Shown: positions 37,338 through 46,904 of the stretch, piece by piece | Position numbering within the stretch: position 1 is the stretch's first letter | Layout: each line of letters opens with the position of its first letter | NCBI GenBank assembly: GCA_003281605.1 | Contig: QCBM01000003.1 | Location: 1 to 64,000 of the forward strand | Length of the DNA stretch: 64,000 nt | DNA from: Prochlorococcus sp. AG-347-I06 | GTDB taxonomy: Bacteria > Cyanobacteriota > Cyanobacteriia > PCC-6307 > Cyanobiaceae | Reading direction: 5' to 3' | The notes under the pieces: generated by a model | Databases searched by the model: none | What the model was told of the DNA's origin: nothing | The model's input: the letters and a program-made list of their open reading frames with translations, nothing else | Translations under genes and position numbers: made by a program

Positions 37338-39764
37338 TTGAAAAAACCTTCCAAAGTGCCTCAAACCAACAATTTCCTTTTTAAGTCCCTAAACAATCAA
37401 CAACTTCAAGCAGTAAAACATGTTTATGGACCACTATTAGTTGTAGCTGGTGCAGGTAGCGGAAAAACTAAGGCTCTTACTCACAGAATTGCAAATCTTA
37501 TTGAGGGAAACTCTATAGATCCCTATAACATTCTCGCAGTCACTTTCACTAACAAAGCTGCCAAAGAAATGAAAGCAAGATTAGAGGTTCTTCTAGCCCA
37601 AGAATTAGCTTTTAATCAATTTGGTCAGCCTTGGACAACTCTCAAAGAAATTGATCAAAATCAATTAAGAACAAACGTTCACCAAGAGAGGCTTCAGAAC
37701 CTTTGGATCGGTACTTTCCATTCTTTATTTTCAAGACTTCTGAGATACGATATTGAAAAATATACTGATCCAGAAGGCCTAAAATGGACAAGGCAATTTT
37801 CAATTTACGATGAAACAGATTCTCAAACATTAGTAAAAGAAATTATTAGTCAAGATATGAATCTTGACCCAAAAAGATATGATCCCAAAAAGATTAAAAG
37901 ATTAATAAGTAATGCTAAAAATCAATGCTTAACTTCTAATGAACTTTTAGAAAAAGCAGATAATAATTTTGATAAAACAGTTGCAGAAGCCTATAAGAGA
38001 TATAGAATTTCGCTTTCAAAAAATAATTCTTTAGACTTTGATGATCTTCTACTTTTGCCTGTTTTCTTATTGAGGCAAAATGACATAGTCCGAGATTACT
38101 GGCACAAAAGATTTAAACATATTTTAGTTGACGAATATCAAGATACAAATAGAACACAATATGAACTTATAAAATTAATTACGGCTGGAAATACTGAACC
38201 AAAAAAATTCTTCAATTGGGAAGATCGATCAATTTTTGTAGTTGGGGATGCTGATCAAAGTATTTATAGTTTCAGAGCAGCTGACTTCAGAATTTTAATA
38301 GGTTTTCAAGAAGATTTTAAAACTTCAATCCAAGACGATACAAAATCATCTTTAATTAAATTAGAAGAAAATTATAGGTCATCTTCCAATATCCTTGATG
38401 CTGCAAACTCACTAATTGAAAACAACTCTGAAAGAATTGACAAAGTTTTAAAGGCTACTAAAGAAAAAGGGGAACTTTTAACATTACTCAGCTGTGATGA
38501 TGAAATTTCCGAGGCAGAAGCAATTACCAATAAAATAAAATCACTCAATAACAATAATCAAAACCCAATTTGGAAAAATTTTGCAATTTTATATCGAACC
38601 AGAGCTCAGTCAAGAGTATTAGAAGAATCTCTTGTAAGGTGGCGCATTCCTTATACAATTTTTGGAGGATTGCGTTTTTATGATAGAAGAGAAATTAAAG
38701 ATGCAATAGCATATTTGAAAGTTCTGGTTAATTCTTCAGATAACGTTAGTCTTTTACGAATCATAAATGTCCCTAGAAGAGGGATTGGTAAGACTACTAT
38801 TCAAAAACTTAATGAATTATCTAATAGGTTAAATATCCCACTATGGGAGGTTCTTAATGATAGGCAAAGTCTTGAAGAAACAATAGGCCGATCATCAAAA
38901 GGAATTAATAAATTTACTGAAGTTATGAATGATCTAATGTGTTACCTAGAAAATTCAGGGCCCGCTCAACTGTTACAACTTATATTAGAAAAAAGTGGTT
39001 ATTTAAGTGACTTGCTCTCTAGTGGGACTGAAGAATCTGAAGATAGAAGAAATAACTTACAAGAACTAATTAATGCAGCTACTCAATATGAAGAAGAAAC
39101 AGAAAGTGGAGATGTAGAGGGATTTCTTTCTACAGCAGCCTTAACAACTGATAATGATACGAAGAAAAATAATCCCAACTCTGTAACTCTTATGACTCTG
39201 CATAATAGTAAAGGTTTAGAATTTCAAAATGTTTTTATCACTGGGCTAGAACAAGGTCTCTTCCCTAGCCATAGATCAATAGATACTCCCTCACTTCTTG
39301 AAGAGGAAAGAAGATTATGCTATGTAGGTATTACTAGAGCTAAAGAAAGAGTTTTCTTAAGTCATGCCAGAGAAAGAAGATTATGGGGTGGAATGCGTGA
39401 AGCAACAATTCCCTCAATATTTCTTTCAGAAATACCTGAAGATTTAATGGATGGCGAATTACCACAAACTGGTGGTGCTTCAATTAGAAGAGATTGGCAT
39501 CTTGATCGTTTAACTAGAGTTGATCGAAAAAATCCAAATGAATTTGTTAACAACCCAATAAATGCAGTAAGGAAATTATATTCAGGTCCCAGTAAAGGGA
39601 AAAGCTGGATAGTTGGAGATAAGCTAATTCACTCAAAGTTTGGGAAAGGTGAAATCATACATATTTTTGGGAGTGGGGAAAAAATATCTTTAGCCGTAAA
39701 ATTTGGTGATAAAGGAAGTAAAATTCTAGATCCAAGATTAGCTCCAATTCGTTATGTAAGTTAA
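37338..39764 (+). CDS. uvrD: UvrD/PcrA-type DNA helicase
   Basis: A superfamily 1 ATP-dependent 3'-5' helicase in nucleotide excision and mismatch repair and replication restart. The 808-residue protein begins at a TTG. Motif Q/I is N-N-Q-Q-L-Q-A-V-K...V-A-G-A-G-S-G-K-T (about residues 18-45). Motif Ia is T-F-T-N-K-A-A-K-E-M, and motif II is L-V-D-E-Y-Q-D-T-N (about 264-272). Motif III is V-V-G-D-A-D-Q-S-I-Y-S-F-R. Later come E-E-N-Y-R-S, T-L-H-N-S-K-G-L-E-F and Y-V-G-I-T-R-A. The C-terminal tail has a Tudor-like segment, D-K-L-I-H-S-K-F-G-K-G. A small ORF precedes it and the CCA-type gene follows 5 bases later. Confidence 0.95.
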   Translation: MKKPSKVPQTNNFLFKSLNNQQLQAVKHVYGPLLVVAGAGSGKTKALTHRIANLIEGNSIDPYNILAVTFTNKAAKEMKARLEVLLAQELAFNQFGQPWTTLKEIDQNQLRTNVHQERLQNLWIGTFHSLFSRLLRYDIEKYTDPEGLKWTRQFSIYDETDSQTLVKEIISQDMNLDPKRYDPKKIKRLISNAKNQCLTSNELLEKADNNFDKTVAEAYKRYRISLSKNNSLDFDDLLLLPVFLLRQNDIVRDYWHKRFKHILVDEYQDTNRTQYELIKLITAGNTEPKKFFNWEDRSIFVVGDADQSIYSFRAADFRILIGFQEDFKTSIQDDTKSSLIKLEENYRSSSNILDAANSLIENNSERIDKVLKATKEKGELLTLLSCDDEISEAEAITNKIKSLNNNNQNPIWKNFAILYRTRAQSRVLEESLVRWRIPYTIFGGLRFYDRREIKDAIAYLKVLVNSSDNVSLLRIINVPRRGIGKTTIQKLNELSNRLNIPLWEVLNDRQSLEETIGRSSKGINKFTEVMNDLMCYLENSGPAQLLQLILEKSGYLSDLLSSGTEESEDRRNNLQELINAATQYEEETESGDVEGFLSTAALTTDNDTKKNNPNSVTLMTLHNSKGLEFQNVFITGLEQGLFPSHRSIDTPSLLEEERRLCYVGITRAKERVFLSHARERRLWGGMREATIPSIFLSEIPEDLMDGELPQTGGASIRRDWHLDRLTRVDRKNPNEFVNNPINAVRKLYSGPSKGKSWIVGDKLIHSKFGKGEIIHIFGSGEKISLAVKFGDKGSKILDPRLAPIRYVS

Positions 39765-39769
39765 AACTC

Positions 39770-41017
39770 ATGAACGATATCTCTGATTACATCCAAGGGG
39801 AATTAGTCAAAACTCCATTTAATTTATATAACCTAATTGCTAAATACATAGAATCTAATAACAATACTAAAGTAGCTTTTGTCGGCGGTTATTTAAGAGA
39901 TTTATTAATTAGTAAATTCCATAAAAAATCGTTTTCTAAACCTGTAGATATTGATCTTGTTATTGAAGGATCCTCTATTTCTCTCGCAAAATTTATTAAA
40001 AAAAATATTGTAAATGTAGATTTATGTTTAATAAAGGAATTTAATTTATACAACACTGTAGAAATAAATATTAATGACTATAAAATTGATATTGCTTCTG
40101 CAAGAAAAGAAATTTATTCTGCTCCTGGCTTAAATCCCACAGTAAATAAAAGTACTATTGAGGAGGATCTTAAGAGGAGAGATTTCACTATAAATTCAAT
40201 AGCCTTCGAGGTCTCGACAAGGAAAATTTATGATCTTTATGGAGGAATTTCTGATATAAAAAGTAAAAAATTGAACTTACTTCACAGTAATAGTATTTCA
40301 GATGATCCAAGTAGATTAATTAGATGTGCAAAATATGCTTCAAGGTTAGATTTCAATATTTCAAATAATTCCCTCAAACAATCTCAAGAAACAGTTAGGC
40401 AATGGCCATGGAAAAGTTCAGAAACTCATCAGAAAATGATTTACCCTCCTGCACTAGGCATACGAATAAGGATGGAACTAGCTGAAATATGCAAACACGA
40501 TAATTTGACTAATGTGATTTCGATAATTCATAAATGGGAAATTATCTCAATCTTAAATGAAAATATTAAAGTCGATAAAAGATTTTTAAGAGGACTAAAT
40601 TGGATTAAGAAGTTAAAGGGAAATTATATGCTTTACTTATTAAAAGATTCAGAAGATTTAGAAAAAGCATGTCAAAGATTTTTGGTAAATAATAGCGAGA
40701 TAAAAATAATAGAGGATTATATAAATATCAAAAAGATGTTAAATACTAACCAAAAAAATTTCAATCATTTTTCTCCCTCAAGTTGGACAGAATTTATTGA
40801 AGATAGAAACCTTAATGATGAGACAGTCAAATTATTAATTTGTGATGGAGGACCATACTGGCGAAAATTGTTTAAATGGTTATTTATTTACAAATTCACA
40901 AAATCAAAAAAAGATGGAGAAACATTAAAAAAAGAAGGATGGGCCCCAGGGAAGGAGATGGGAAAGGAAATCAAAAGATTAAGATATTTGGAAATTGACA
41001 AATTAAATAGAAATTAA
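39770..41017 (+). CDS. tRNA CCA nucleotidyltransferase / poly(A) polymerase family protein
   Basis: Class II nucleotidyltransferase that adds CCA to tRNA 3' ends, a needed function here because none of the tRNAs in this window encode CCA. The 415-residue protein has G-G-Y-L-R-D-L-L (about residues 39-46) and the catalytic D-I-D-L-V (about 63-67). It also has the R-R-D-F-T-I-N-S-I-A-F motif (about 138-148) and the D-D-P-S-R-L-I-R segment (about 184-191). It follows uvrD by 5 bases. Sequence cannot fully separate CCA addition, A addition and poly(A) activity. It is convergent with the NDH-SelD gene, with stops 1 base apart. Confidence 0.88.
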   Translation: MNDISDYIQGELVKTPFNLYNLIAKYIESNNNTKVAFVGGYLRDLLISKFHKKSFSKPVDIDLVIEGSSISLAKFIKKNIVNVDLCLIKEFNLYNTVEININDYKIDIASARKEIYSAPGLNPTVNKSTIEEDLKRRDFTINSIAFEVSTRKIYDLYGGISDIKSKKLNLLHSNSISDDPSRLIRCAKYASRLDFNISNNSLKQSQETVRQWPWKSSETHQKMIYPPALGIRIRMELAEICKHDNLTNVISIIHKWEIISILNENIKVDKRFLRGLNWIKKLKGNYMLYLLKDSEDLEKACQRFLVNNSEIKIIEDYINIKKMLNTNQKNFNHFSPSSWTEFIEDRNLNDETVKLLICDGGPYWRKLFKWLFIYKFTKSKKDGETLKKEGWAPGKEMGKEIKRLRYLEIDKLNRN

Positions 41018-43189
41018 TTACATTTTTACAACCTCTCCAACCTTGTACCATTGATCCTTTAGAACATTTTCATATTTACGATTACAACTAATCAATAAGG
41101 GTCCACATGTTTGAGGATCTAATAGTAAAGATATTCTCTCCTTAAAAGTCTCTTGATCTAATGAATTTTCGTTTAAAAAATTAATTATTCTTTTTTGCTT
41201 ATTTACTTTATAAATTTTGTCAAAAATTTCTTTATTAGATTCAAAGAAAGTACTTTTAACATCTTTTCTTATTAGATCAAATACTCCAGGATAAGCTTTA
41301 AATGCAAATATATCTAATAAAACTTTTAGTGGCTCAAGATTATTTCTTTGCCTATATAAATTAGATGATTCAACCATTTCTTTAAGATGTCCAATAAATC
41401 CATATCCAGTAATGTCAGTCGCAGCATTGACTAATGATTCTTTAAATTGATTTTGAAAAAGATAAATTTCATCAATCAAATATTGCTGACTCTTTACCAA
41501 ATTATTAATCACTTCAGAAGAACTACCTAGCATATTAATATTTTGCATTTGACCGGCAAAGTAAATCCCAACGCCCAGGGGTCTAGACATCATGAGAATA
41601 TCTCCAATATTCATTCCAGATTTAAGCCATGGTTTTGCTCCATTTTTTAAAATACCTTGAACTGTTAAAGAAATATCTATTCCTAATGAATAAGGTTTAT
41701 TTACTAAACTTCTTGCCTCGAAAGTATGGCCTCCAAGTAATTCACCTCTATGATCCTCAACTGTTGATTTAATACCTTGAAGTGATTGAGAAAAGAGGTA
41801 ACTCTGAAATTCCCTTTCAACTTTTGGTAATGCAATTAAAGCCTGCGCGGATGAAAGTTTTGCTCCGCATGCCCACAAATCTGAGCATGCATGCAAAGTA
41901 GTAATTTTTGCATTAAGCCAAGGATCACTTACCAAAGCAGGAAATCCATCTACACTTTGCAAGATAATATCTTGACCATTTTGATATATTTCAACTGAAT
42001 CTTCAGGTGATGAGGCAAAAGAATTTAAATTAGAATTTATTAATGATTTATTCAAAACAAACTGGGGAATTTTAGCTGCACATCCTCTGCAATCATTCAA
42101 TGAAATATTTTTTTCACTACTCTTCATAATTACCCTTTTTGATCTGAACTTTTTTATAAAGTTGAGATCAATTTTATGCTTTAAAATCCAAAAAATAAAA
42201 GAAGGGCCGAAAACAAAATTGCGATAAATAGCAAAAGCCTTTGGATGATGGCTTGGAAATATATTTACTATTTGCAATCCGATCTTTTGAGGAAACCACT
42301 TTTTTAATGATCTCCCTTCTATATCTTTTTTTAGATTTTGTACTAATGTATTTACAACTTTTACTGCAAAAACTCCCGATGCTGGTCTTTTTGCTGAACC
42401 TACAACTGCGCAATCACCGACAGCAAAGATTCCAGAAAAACTTTTTATCTGTAAATTCTGATTCGTAATTATTCTGCCATAAGAATCCGAATCTAATAAT
42501 TTTTTTTGTGACCATAATGGAGATGTATTTCCAGTACATAAAAGAATCTTGCCATAATCAAAATTAAGTTTTTCAACTAAATCAATATTGGAATTTCGTA
42601 AACTTTTTAGAATTTTATTATTAATTTTTCTTGAATCACATAATAGTTTTAAAGGTCTATCTACCCATCTTTTTCTTAAAGCATAAGATACTTCAATTGC
42701 AGCAAGGCCGCTCCCAACAATTACAAATGGAAGTTCATTAACTGAATCAAAAATGTCCTCTTTTAATATTGATTCATAAGCTCTTAAAAAAGGTTTAATT
42801 GAAAAAGCATTTCGATTTTTAACCAGTGATTCAAATTCTTTTGGAACAATTGTTTGACTTCCATAATTAAGCACCAACTTTGAATAATTAATTGAAGGTC
42901 TATTACTTAAAACAATTTTCTTTAAATTGAAATCAATATCCTTTACTTCTTCTTCTATAAAAGATACTTTTGCATTTTTTGCTAAAGATTTTATATCAAT
43001 TAAACTCTCTTCTAAAGTGATTGATTTTGAAATCACCGATGGGAAAGTAGCCGAATAAACCAAATGAGAATCTCTAGATATAATTGAAACAGGAATTTCT
43101 GGCATTAATTTCGGAAACATTAACCATTTCTTCAATAAAGAAACATTTGAGTGTCCTCCTCCAATTAGTACCAGATGATTAAAAGCCAT
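41018..43189 (-). CDS. selD: Fusion of NDH-2-like pyridine nucleotide oxidoreductase and SelD (selenide, water dikinase)
   Basis: A 723-residue two-domain protein. The N-terminal half (about 1-345) is a flavoprotein. Its FAD motif is V-L-I-G-G-G-H-S-N-V-S-L-L-K-K-W (residues 6-21), its NAD motif F-V-I-V-G-S-G-L-A-A-I-E-V-S (about 155-168), and its second FAD site I-F-A-V-G-D-C-A-V-V. The C-terminal half (about 365-723) is a SelD domain. C-R-G-C-A-A-K-I-P carries the catalytic Cys and Lys, and nucleotide-site segments such as S-V-D-G-F-P-A-L-V-S-D-P-W follow. SelD makes selenophosphate. Such fusions occur in cyanobacteria that often lack other selenium genes, so the real role is open. It is divergent from mtnP, 10 bases apart. 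Confidence 0.9.
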   Translation of the reverse strand: MAFNHLVLIGGGHSNVSLLKKWLMFPKLMPEIPVSIISRDSHLVYSATFPSVISKSITLEESLIDIKSLAKNAKVSFIEEEVKDIDFNLKKIVLSNRPSINYSKLVLNYGSQTIVPKEFESLVKNRNAFSIKPFLRAYESILKEDIFDSVNELPFVIVGSGLAAIEVSYALRKRWVDRPLKLLCDSRKINNKILKSLRNSNIDLVEKLNFDYGKILLCTGNTSPLWSQKKLLDSDSYGRIITNQNLQIKSFSGIFAVGDCAVVGSAKRPASGVFAVKVVNTLVQNLKKDIEGRSLKKWFPQKIGLQIVNIFPSHHPKAFAIYRNFVFGPSFIFWILKHKIDLNFIKKFRSKRVIMKSSEKNISLNDCRGCAAKIPQFVLNKSLINSNLNSFASSPEDSVEIYQNGQDIILQSVDGFPALVSDPWLNAKITTLHACSDLWACGAKLSSAQALIALPKVEREFQSYLFSQSLQGIKSTVEDHRGELLGGHTFEARSLVNKPYSLGIDISLTVQGILKNGAKPWLKSGMNIGDILMMSRPLGVGIYFAGQMQNINMLGSSSEVINNLVKSQQYLIDEIYLFQNQFKESLVNAATDITGYGFIGHLKEMVESSNLYRQRNNLEPLKVLLDIFAFKAYPGVFDLIRKDVKSTFFESNKEIFDKIYKVNKQKRIINFLNENSLDQETFKERISLLLDPQTCGPLLISCNRKYENVLKDQWYKVGEVVKM

Positions 43190-43199
43190 TTACATCACT

Positions 43200-44093
43200 A
43201 TGAATAAAGAACATTTATTACCAATTGAAAAATCAAGATTAGGAGTGATTGGTGGAAGTGGATTTTATTCAATGGATCAAATAGAGTACTTAAGAGAACT
43301 AGAAATCAATACTCCCTATGGTAAACCTTCTGATTCAATAAAAGTATATAATCTTGGAAACCTAGAGATAGCATTTATTCCTAGACATGGCAGAACACAT
43401 AGTTTAAATCCTTCTGAAATCCCTTACAAAGCTAATATTTGGGCTCTAAGATCAATAGGAGTAAGATGGATTATTGCTCCATCAGCAGTTGGTTCATTAC
43501 AAGAACAGATAAGGCCACTTGATATAGTGGTTCCAGATCAATTTATAGACCGGACAAAAAATAGACCTGCAACCTTCTTTAACGATGGAGCTGTTGCTCA
43601 CGTAACTATGGGAGATCCCTTCTGCACAAATTTATCACGTATATTAAGTGAAATCGGAGAAAAAAATATTCCTGGCGGTAGACAATTGCATAGAGGGGGT
43701 ACCTATCTAGCAATGGAAGGCCCCGCTTTCTCAACTAGAGCAGAATCTAATTTATATAGGAGTTGGGGATGTTCAATAATTGGAATGACGAATCATACAG
43801 AAGCAAGATTAGCTAAAGAAGCTGAAATAGCTTACTCCTCCTTATCTATGGTTACTGATTATGATTGCTGGCATCAAACTCATCAAGAAGTTTCTGTAGA
43901 GATGGTTTTGGATAATCTTAGATCAAATACTGAAGTGGCTAATAAAATAATATTCGAAGTAGCTAAATTAATTGAAAAAGAAAGACCAAAAAGCAAATCT
44001 CATTTTTCATTAAAAGATGGATTGATAACCCAAAAAGAAAATATCCCAAGCTCCACAAAAGAGAAACTAAGGATATTTACTGATTCTTATTAG
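43200..44093 (+). CDS. mtnP: 5'-methylthioadenosine phosphorylase (MtnP)
   Basis: Splits 5'-methylthioadenosine into adenine and methylthioribose-1-phosphate in the methionine salvage pathway. The 297-residue protein shows the family motifs: G-V-I-G-G-S-G-F-Y (about residues 15-23), P-R-H-G-R-T-H-S-L-N-P-S-E-I-P-Y (about 61-76), and G-P-A-F-S-T-R-A-E-S (about 174-183). I-G-M-T-N-H-T-E-A follows near 193. It starts at ATG and lies 10 bases from the divergent SelD fusion gene, so the two promoters must overlap the opposite gene. Confidence 0.93.
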   Translation: MNKEHLLPIEKSRLGVIGGSGFYSMDQIEYLRELEINTPYGKPSDSIKVYNLGNLEIAFIPRHGRTHSLNPSEIPYKANIWALRSIGVRWIIAPSAVGSLQEQIRPLDIVVPDQFIDRTKNRPATFFNDGAVAHVTMGDPFCTNLSRILSEIGEKNIPGGRQLHRGGTYLAMEGPAFSTRAESNLYRSWGCSIIGMTNHTEARLAKEAEIAYSSLSMVTDYDCWHQTHQEVSVEMVLDNLRSNTEVANKIIFEVAKLIEKERPKSKSHFSLKDGLITQKENIPSSTKEKLRIFTDSY

Positions 44094-44136
44094 ACTGTTT
44101 TGATATTAGTGATTATCAGGTTAAGGTAAGGATTTA

Positions 44137-44334
44137 TTAGCCTCCAGCTCCTACCCCTTGGTATGAACCATAGAAAAATATACCTAAAACGAAGATAACT
44201 GCAATTCCACCTGCTGTAGCAACAAGCCATAGAGGAAGAGTTCCTTCAGTCCATCTTCTTTCCCATGCAACTGCTGGTCTACCGTCGGGAAGTCTATCTG
44301 GAATTCTTCCATCAGGTCCTTTTAATTTACTCAT
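44137..44334 (-). CDS. psbJ: Photosystem II protein J (PsbJ)
   Basis: A 65-residue small membrane subunit near cytochrome b559, needed for photosystem II assembly. The start [20 protein letters not shown] is longer than most, and the conserved segment [18 protein letters not shown] follows at about residues 26-43, ending in F-F-Y-G-S-Y-x-G-x-G. It is the last gene of the psbE-F-L-J operon and is convergent with mtnP. Confidence 0.96.
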   Translation of the reverse strand: MSKLKGPDGRIPDRLPDGRPAVAWERRWTEGTLPLWLVATAGGIAVIFVLGIFFYGSYQGVGAGG

Positions 44335-44343
44335 AGTTTTAAT

Positions 44344-44463
44344 TTAATTGAAAAAGTAACTGGAAAATAAAATTCCCAATACAAAGACTGATAGTAAGCC
44401 TAAATAAAGGCTTGTACGATTAAGTTCAACTGGAACTTTGTTAGGATTTTCGTTTACTTGCAT
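44344..44463 (-). CDS. psbL: Photosystem II protein L (PsbL)
   Basis: A 39-residue single-helix subunit at the photosystem II dimer interface. The start ATG at 44461-44463 gives [20 protein letters not shown] and the helix [19 protein letters not shown], matching PsbL. The frame is open upstream into psbF, but that is not the real start. It is third in the psbE-F-L-J operon. Confidence 0.96.
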
Positions 44464-44474
44464 GATAGTTAAAT

Positions 44475-44621
44475 TTATCGGGCTACGAATTGCATAGCAG
44501 CAATGGAACCCAAAAAGAATACTGATGGAATAGCTAGAGCGTGAACTGCTAGCCAACGAACAGTAAATATAGGATAAACGCGGACTTCCGCAGCCTGCAT
44601 TGGAGCTTGAGAATTAGACAT
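44475..44621 (-). CDS. psbF: Cytochrome b559 beta subunit (PsbF)
   Basis: A 48-residue single-helix protein that binds the shared cytochrome b559 heme with PsbE. ATG 44619-44621 gives [20 protein letters not shown] and then [12 protein letters not shown], whose His is the heme ligand. It lies 2 bases after psbE and 11 bases before psbL. Its N-terminal head is longer than in many cyanobacteria. Confidence 0.97.
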
Positions 44622-44623
44622 AG

Positions 44624-44872
44624 TTATTTTGTTCTTAAATCAAGTTGGGACTTCGCATCAAATCTTTGTGTTACAACAGGAGCTTTTGATTCAGATGACT
44701 GAAAATAACTATCCGGACGAGGAGTACCGAAAGCGTCGTAAGCCAAGCCTGTGTATACGAATAAGAAGCCTGCTATAAAAATAGCTGGTAATGTTACTGC
44801 ATGAATAATCCAGTACCTAATACTGGTGATTATTTCAAAAAAAGGGCGTTCACCCGTTGAACCTGCGGCCAT
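44624..44872 (-). CDS. psbE: Cytochrome b559 alpha subunit (PsbE)
   Basis: An 82-residue subunit with one helix and the heme-ligand His in [11 protein letters not shown] (about residue 23). The start [11 protein letters not shown] follows from ATG 44872. A GTG at 44878 could add two residues. The C-terminal part has [10 protein letters not shown] (about 45-54), as in the family. It starts the psbE-F-L-J operon, preceded by ycf48 and rubA on the same strand. Confidence 0.97.
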   Translation of the reverse strand: MAAGSTGERPFFEIITSIRYWIIHAVTLPAIFIAGFLFVYTGLAYDAFGTPRPDSYFQSSESKAPVVTQRFDAKSQLDLRTK

Positions 44873-45009
44873 AATCACAAATGTTTACCATACGATCTTA
44901 CAGTGTAAAATCATAAGTTCGCGAAGAAATTAACAGCTTGGTTACAGACAGTTGTTAAATTCATCCAAAATTAAGATTTTTTTTATTATTTTCTTAAGTT
45001 ATTACAGAT

Positions 45010-46023
45010 TTAGCCATTCCATTTAAGAATATAACCACGCTCGCCAAGTATGAATCCTTTTTGATTATCTAAAGACTCCTTATCAAGAAAAACTATTTTT
45101 ATATAGTTAGTAGGCAATGCAGAAGCAAGAGGATCCGAATTCCAAGTTTCACCTTGATCTTTACTTACTATTAATGTGCCATTACCACCGCCAGCCCATA
45201 TGTCACCATTGGGATCCCATCCCATATCTAGATAATTATAACCATTAAGAATAGGGATTATAGGCTTTGACCAACTTTCTAGATTATCAGAATCTTCATT
45301 AAATCTAATTTCCGCACCTCTTGAAAGCATCCATAAACTTCCTTCTGGATTGAAACCAATGCTTTGCACTCTTTTACTACTTGCTCTTTGGTGAGCAATC
45401 CAAGTATTGCTATCACTATCAAGAGTAGAGAAGAAATTTCCAAGACTGCTTACGCTCACATAATCACCGCTAGATGTTCTTCTTAAATCTCTTATGCCTC
45501 CCTGTTCCGATGGGTCTGATACTTTTGCCTCCCATGTTTCACCGCTATTGGAAGTTTCATAAATAGCTGCAGAGGTTGTCGCCAATTGAGCAACTCCTTC
45601 ATCGATAGTAGTAACTAAGAAAGGCTGGCCTGGTAACTTCCCAAGTGAAAGCCTAGTCCAATTTTTACCTTCATCGAGAGTATGCATTACGAGAGAAGGT
45701 TGCCCTATTAACCAACCTTCAGAACCCTTGAAATCAATATCGAGAAGTCGAAAGTTCTCTTCAGCAGAAATATCTAATGATCTTTTTTCCCATGTTTCAC
45801 CACCATCAGTAGATTCCATAATCAATCTGTTTGAGCCTACTAAAAACCCATGATTATCATCTATAAAATCAACATCTAAAGCATTAGCCTGATCTTCAAA
45901 CTGAATTGTTTTCCAAGGGCTGCTTTCATTCATCTTGACACCCGTAGATGAACAACTGCTTAAAACAAAACAGAGAACTACAGATAAAAGAAGATTAGGA
46001 ATACTGGTAAAAAAATTTTTCAT
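45010..46023 (-). CDS. ycf48: Photosystem II assembly/stability factor Ycf48 (HCF136)
   Basis: A lumenal assembly factor for D1 and early photosystem II intermediates. The 337-residue protein has a lipoprotein-type signal ([16 protein letters not shown], Cys at about residue 24). Seven BNR-like repeats follow, marked by [22 protein letters not shown] and Q-G-E-T-W-N-S motifs, which build the beta-propeller. It lies between rubA and psbE, fitting the co-ordinated expression of assembly factors with cytochrome b559. Confidence 0.95.
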   Translation of the reverse strand: MKNFFTSIPNLLLSVVLCFVLSSCSSTGVKMNESSPWKTIQFEDQANALDVDFIDDNHGFLVGSNRLIMESTDGGETWEKRSLDISAEENFRLLDIDFKGSEGWLIGQPSLVMHTLDEGKNWTRLSLGKLPGQPFLVTTIDEGVAQLATTSAAIYETSNSGETWEAKVSDPSEQGGIRDLRRTSSGDYVSVSSLGNFFSTLDSDSNTWIAHQRASSKRVQSIGFNPEGSLWMLSRGAEIRFNEDSDNLESWSKPIIPILNGYNYLDMGWDPNGDIWAGGGNGTLIVSKDQGETWNSDPLASALPTNYIKIVFLDKESLDNQKGFILGERGYILKWNG

Positions 46024-46032
46024 TTAAATATA

Positions 46033-46461
46033 TTAATGCAAAGAGTACAAAGAAAGGAACATCGCAGCAGCAAACGCCAACCCTCCAAAAATCAAAATAT
46101 TTTTTTGTCCAGGAGGTAAACTATTAAATCCAAATCCATAAACTAAATTCTCTTCAAATCCACTAGGTTTTGCTCTAGATCCAATATCCTTATAAAAATT
46201 TTTACCAGCTCGACAAACAGGGCAAGCGAAGGTATTCCCATCCAACTCTGAAAAAGGGGTATTTTTAGGTATGTTTAATTTTTTATTCCCTTCAAACGGA
46301 TCATAAATGTATCCACAACTTCTACATTCGAATCTATTTTGTTCTAAATTAAGGATAGGTTGTTCAACATTTACTCCTGAGGAGTTTTCAGAAAGATTTT
46401 CTTTCTCAGAGTCCTCAACTATTTTGTTTTCCTCAGAGGCTGGTTGAATGTTTTCACTCAC
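46033..46461 (-). CDS. rubA: Membrane-anchored rubredoxin (RubA)
   Basis: A small iron protein needed for photosystem II (and in some reports photosystem I) assembly. The 142-residue protein has an acidic Ser/Glu-rich head (residues 1-40). The rubredoxin domain (about 43-92) holds C-R-S-C-G-Y-I-Y-D-P and C-P-V-C-R-A-G for one iron. A C-terminal membrane helix (about 120-138, NILIFGGLAFAAAMFL) anchors it. It lies 9 bases upstream of ycf48, and is divergent from the ndhC operon. Confidence 0.95.
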   Translation of the reverse strand: MSENIQPASEENKIVEDSEKENLSENSSGVNVEQPILNLEQNRFECRSCGYIYDPFEGNKKLNIPKNTPFSELDGNTFACPVCRAGKNFYKDIGSRAKPSGFEENLVYGFGFNSLPPGQKNILIFGGLAFAAAMFLSLYSLH

Positions 46462-46537
46462 GGTTTATTATTGTTCTTTAAGAACTTTAAAAGATTTTGC
46501 TTAATTAAGCGACTTTTATTCAAAATTAATTTTTAAG

Positions 46538-46900
46538 ATGTTTTTATTAAATGGCTATGAATATTTTTTAGGTTTCCTTCTCATTGCCGCAGCAGTACCA
46601 ATATTAGCTCTAGTTACTAATCTTATCGTTGCCCCAAAAGGCAGAACAGGGGAAAGAAAACTTACATATGAATCCGGAATGGAGCCTATAGGAGGAGCAT
46701 GGATTCAATTTAATATTCGTTATTACATGTTTGCCTTAGTTTTCGTTATATTTGATGTTGAGACAGTATTCCTTTATCCTTGGGCAGTTGCCTTCAATAG
46801 ATTAGGCTTATTAGCTTTTATTGAGGCTTTAATTTTCATTGCAATACTTGTTATTGCTCTGGCATACGCATGGAGAAAAGGTGCTTTAGAATGGAGTTAA
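46538..46900 (+). CDS. ndhC: NAD(P)H-quinone oxidoreductase subunit 3 (NdhC)
   Basis: A 120-residue membrane subunit of thylakoid NDH-1, which drives cyclic and respiratory electron flow. Three helices are visible at about residues 10-28, 63-85 and 92-112. The loop [23 protein letters not shown] (about 42-64) is the family quinone-site loop. It starts the ndhC-ndhK-ndhJ operon, whose genes are 4 bases apart or overlap. Confidence 0.97.
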   Translation: MFLLNGYEYFLGFLLIAAAVPILALVTNLIVAPKGRTGERKLTYESGMEPIGGAWIQFNIRYYMFALVFVIFDVETVFLYPWAVAFNRLGLLAFIEALIFIAILVIALAYAWRKGALEWS

Positions 46901-46904
46901 AAAA

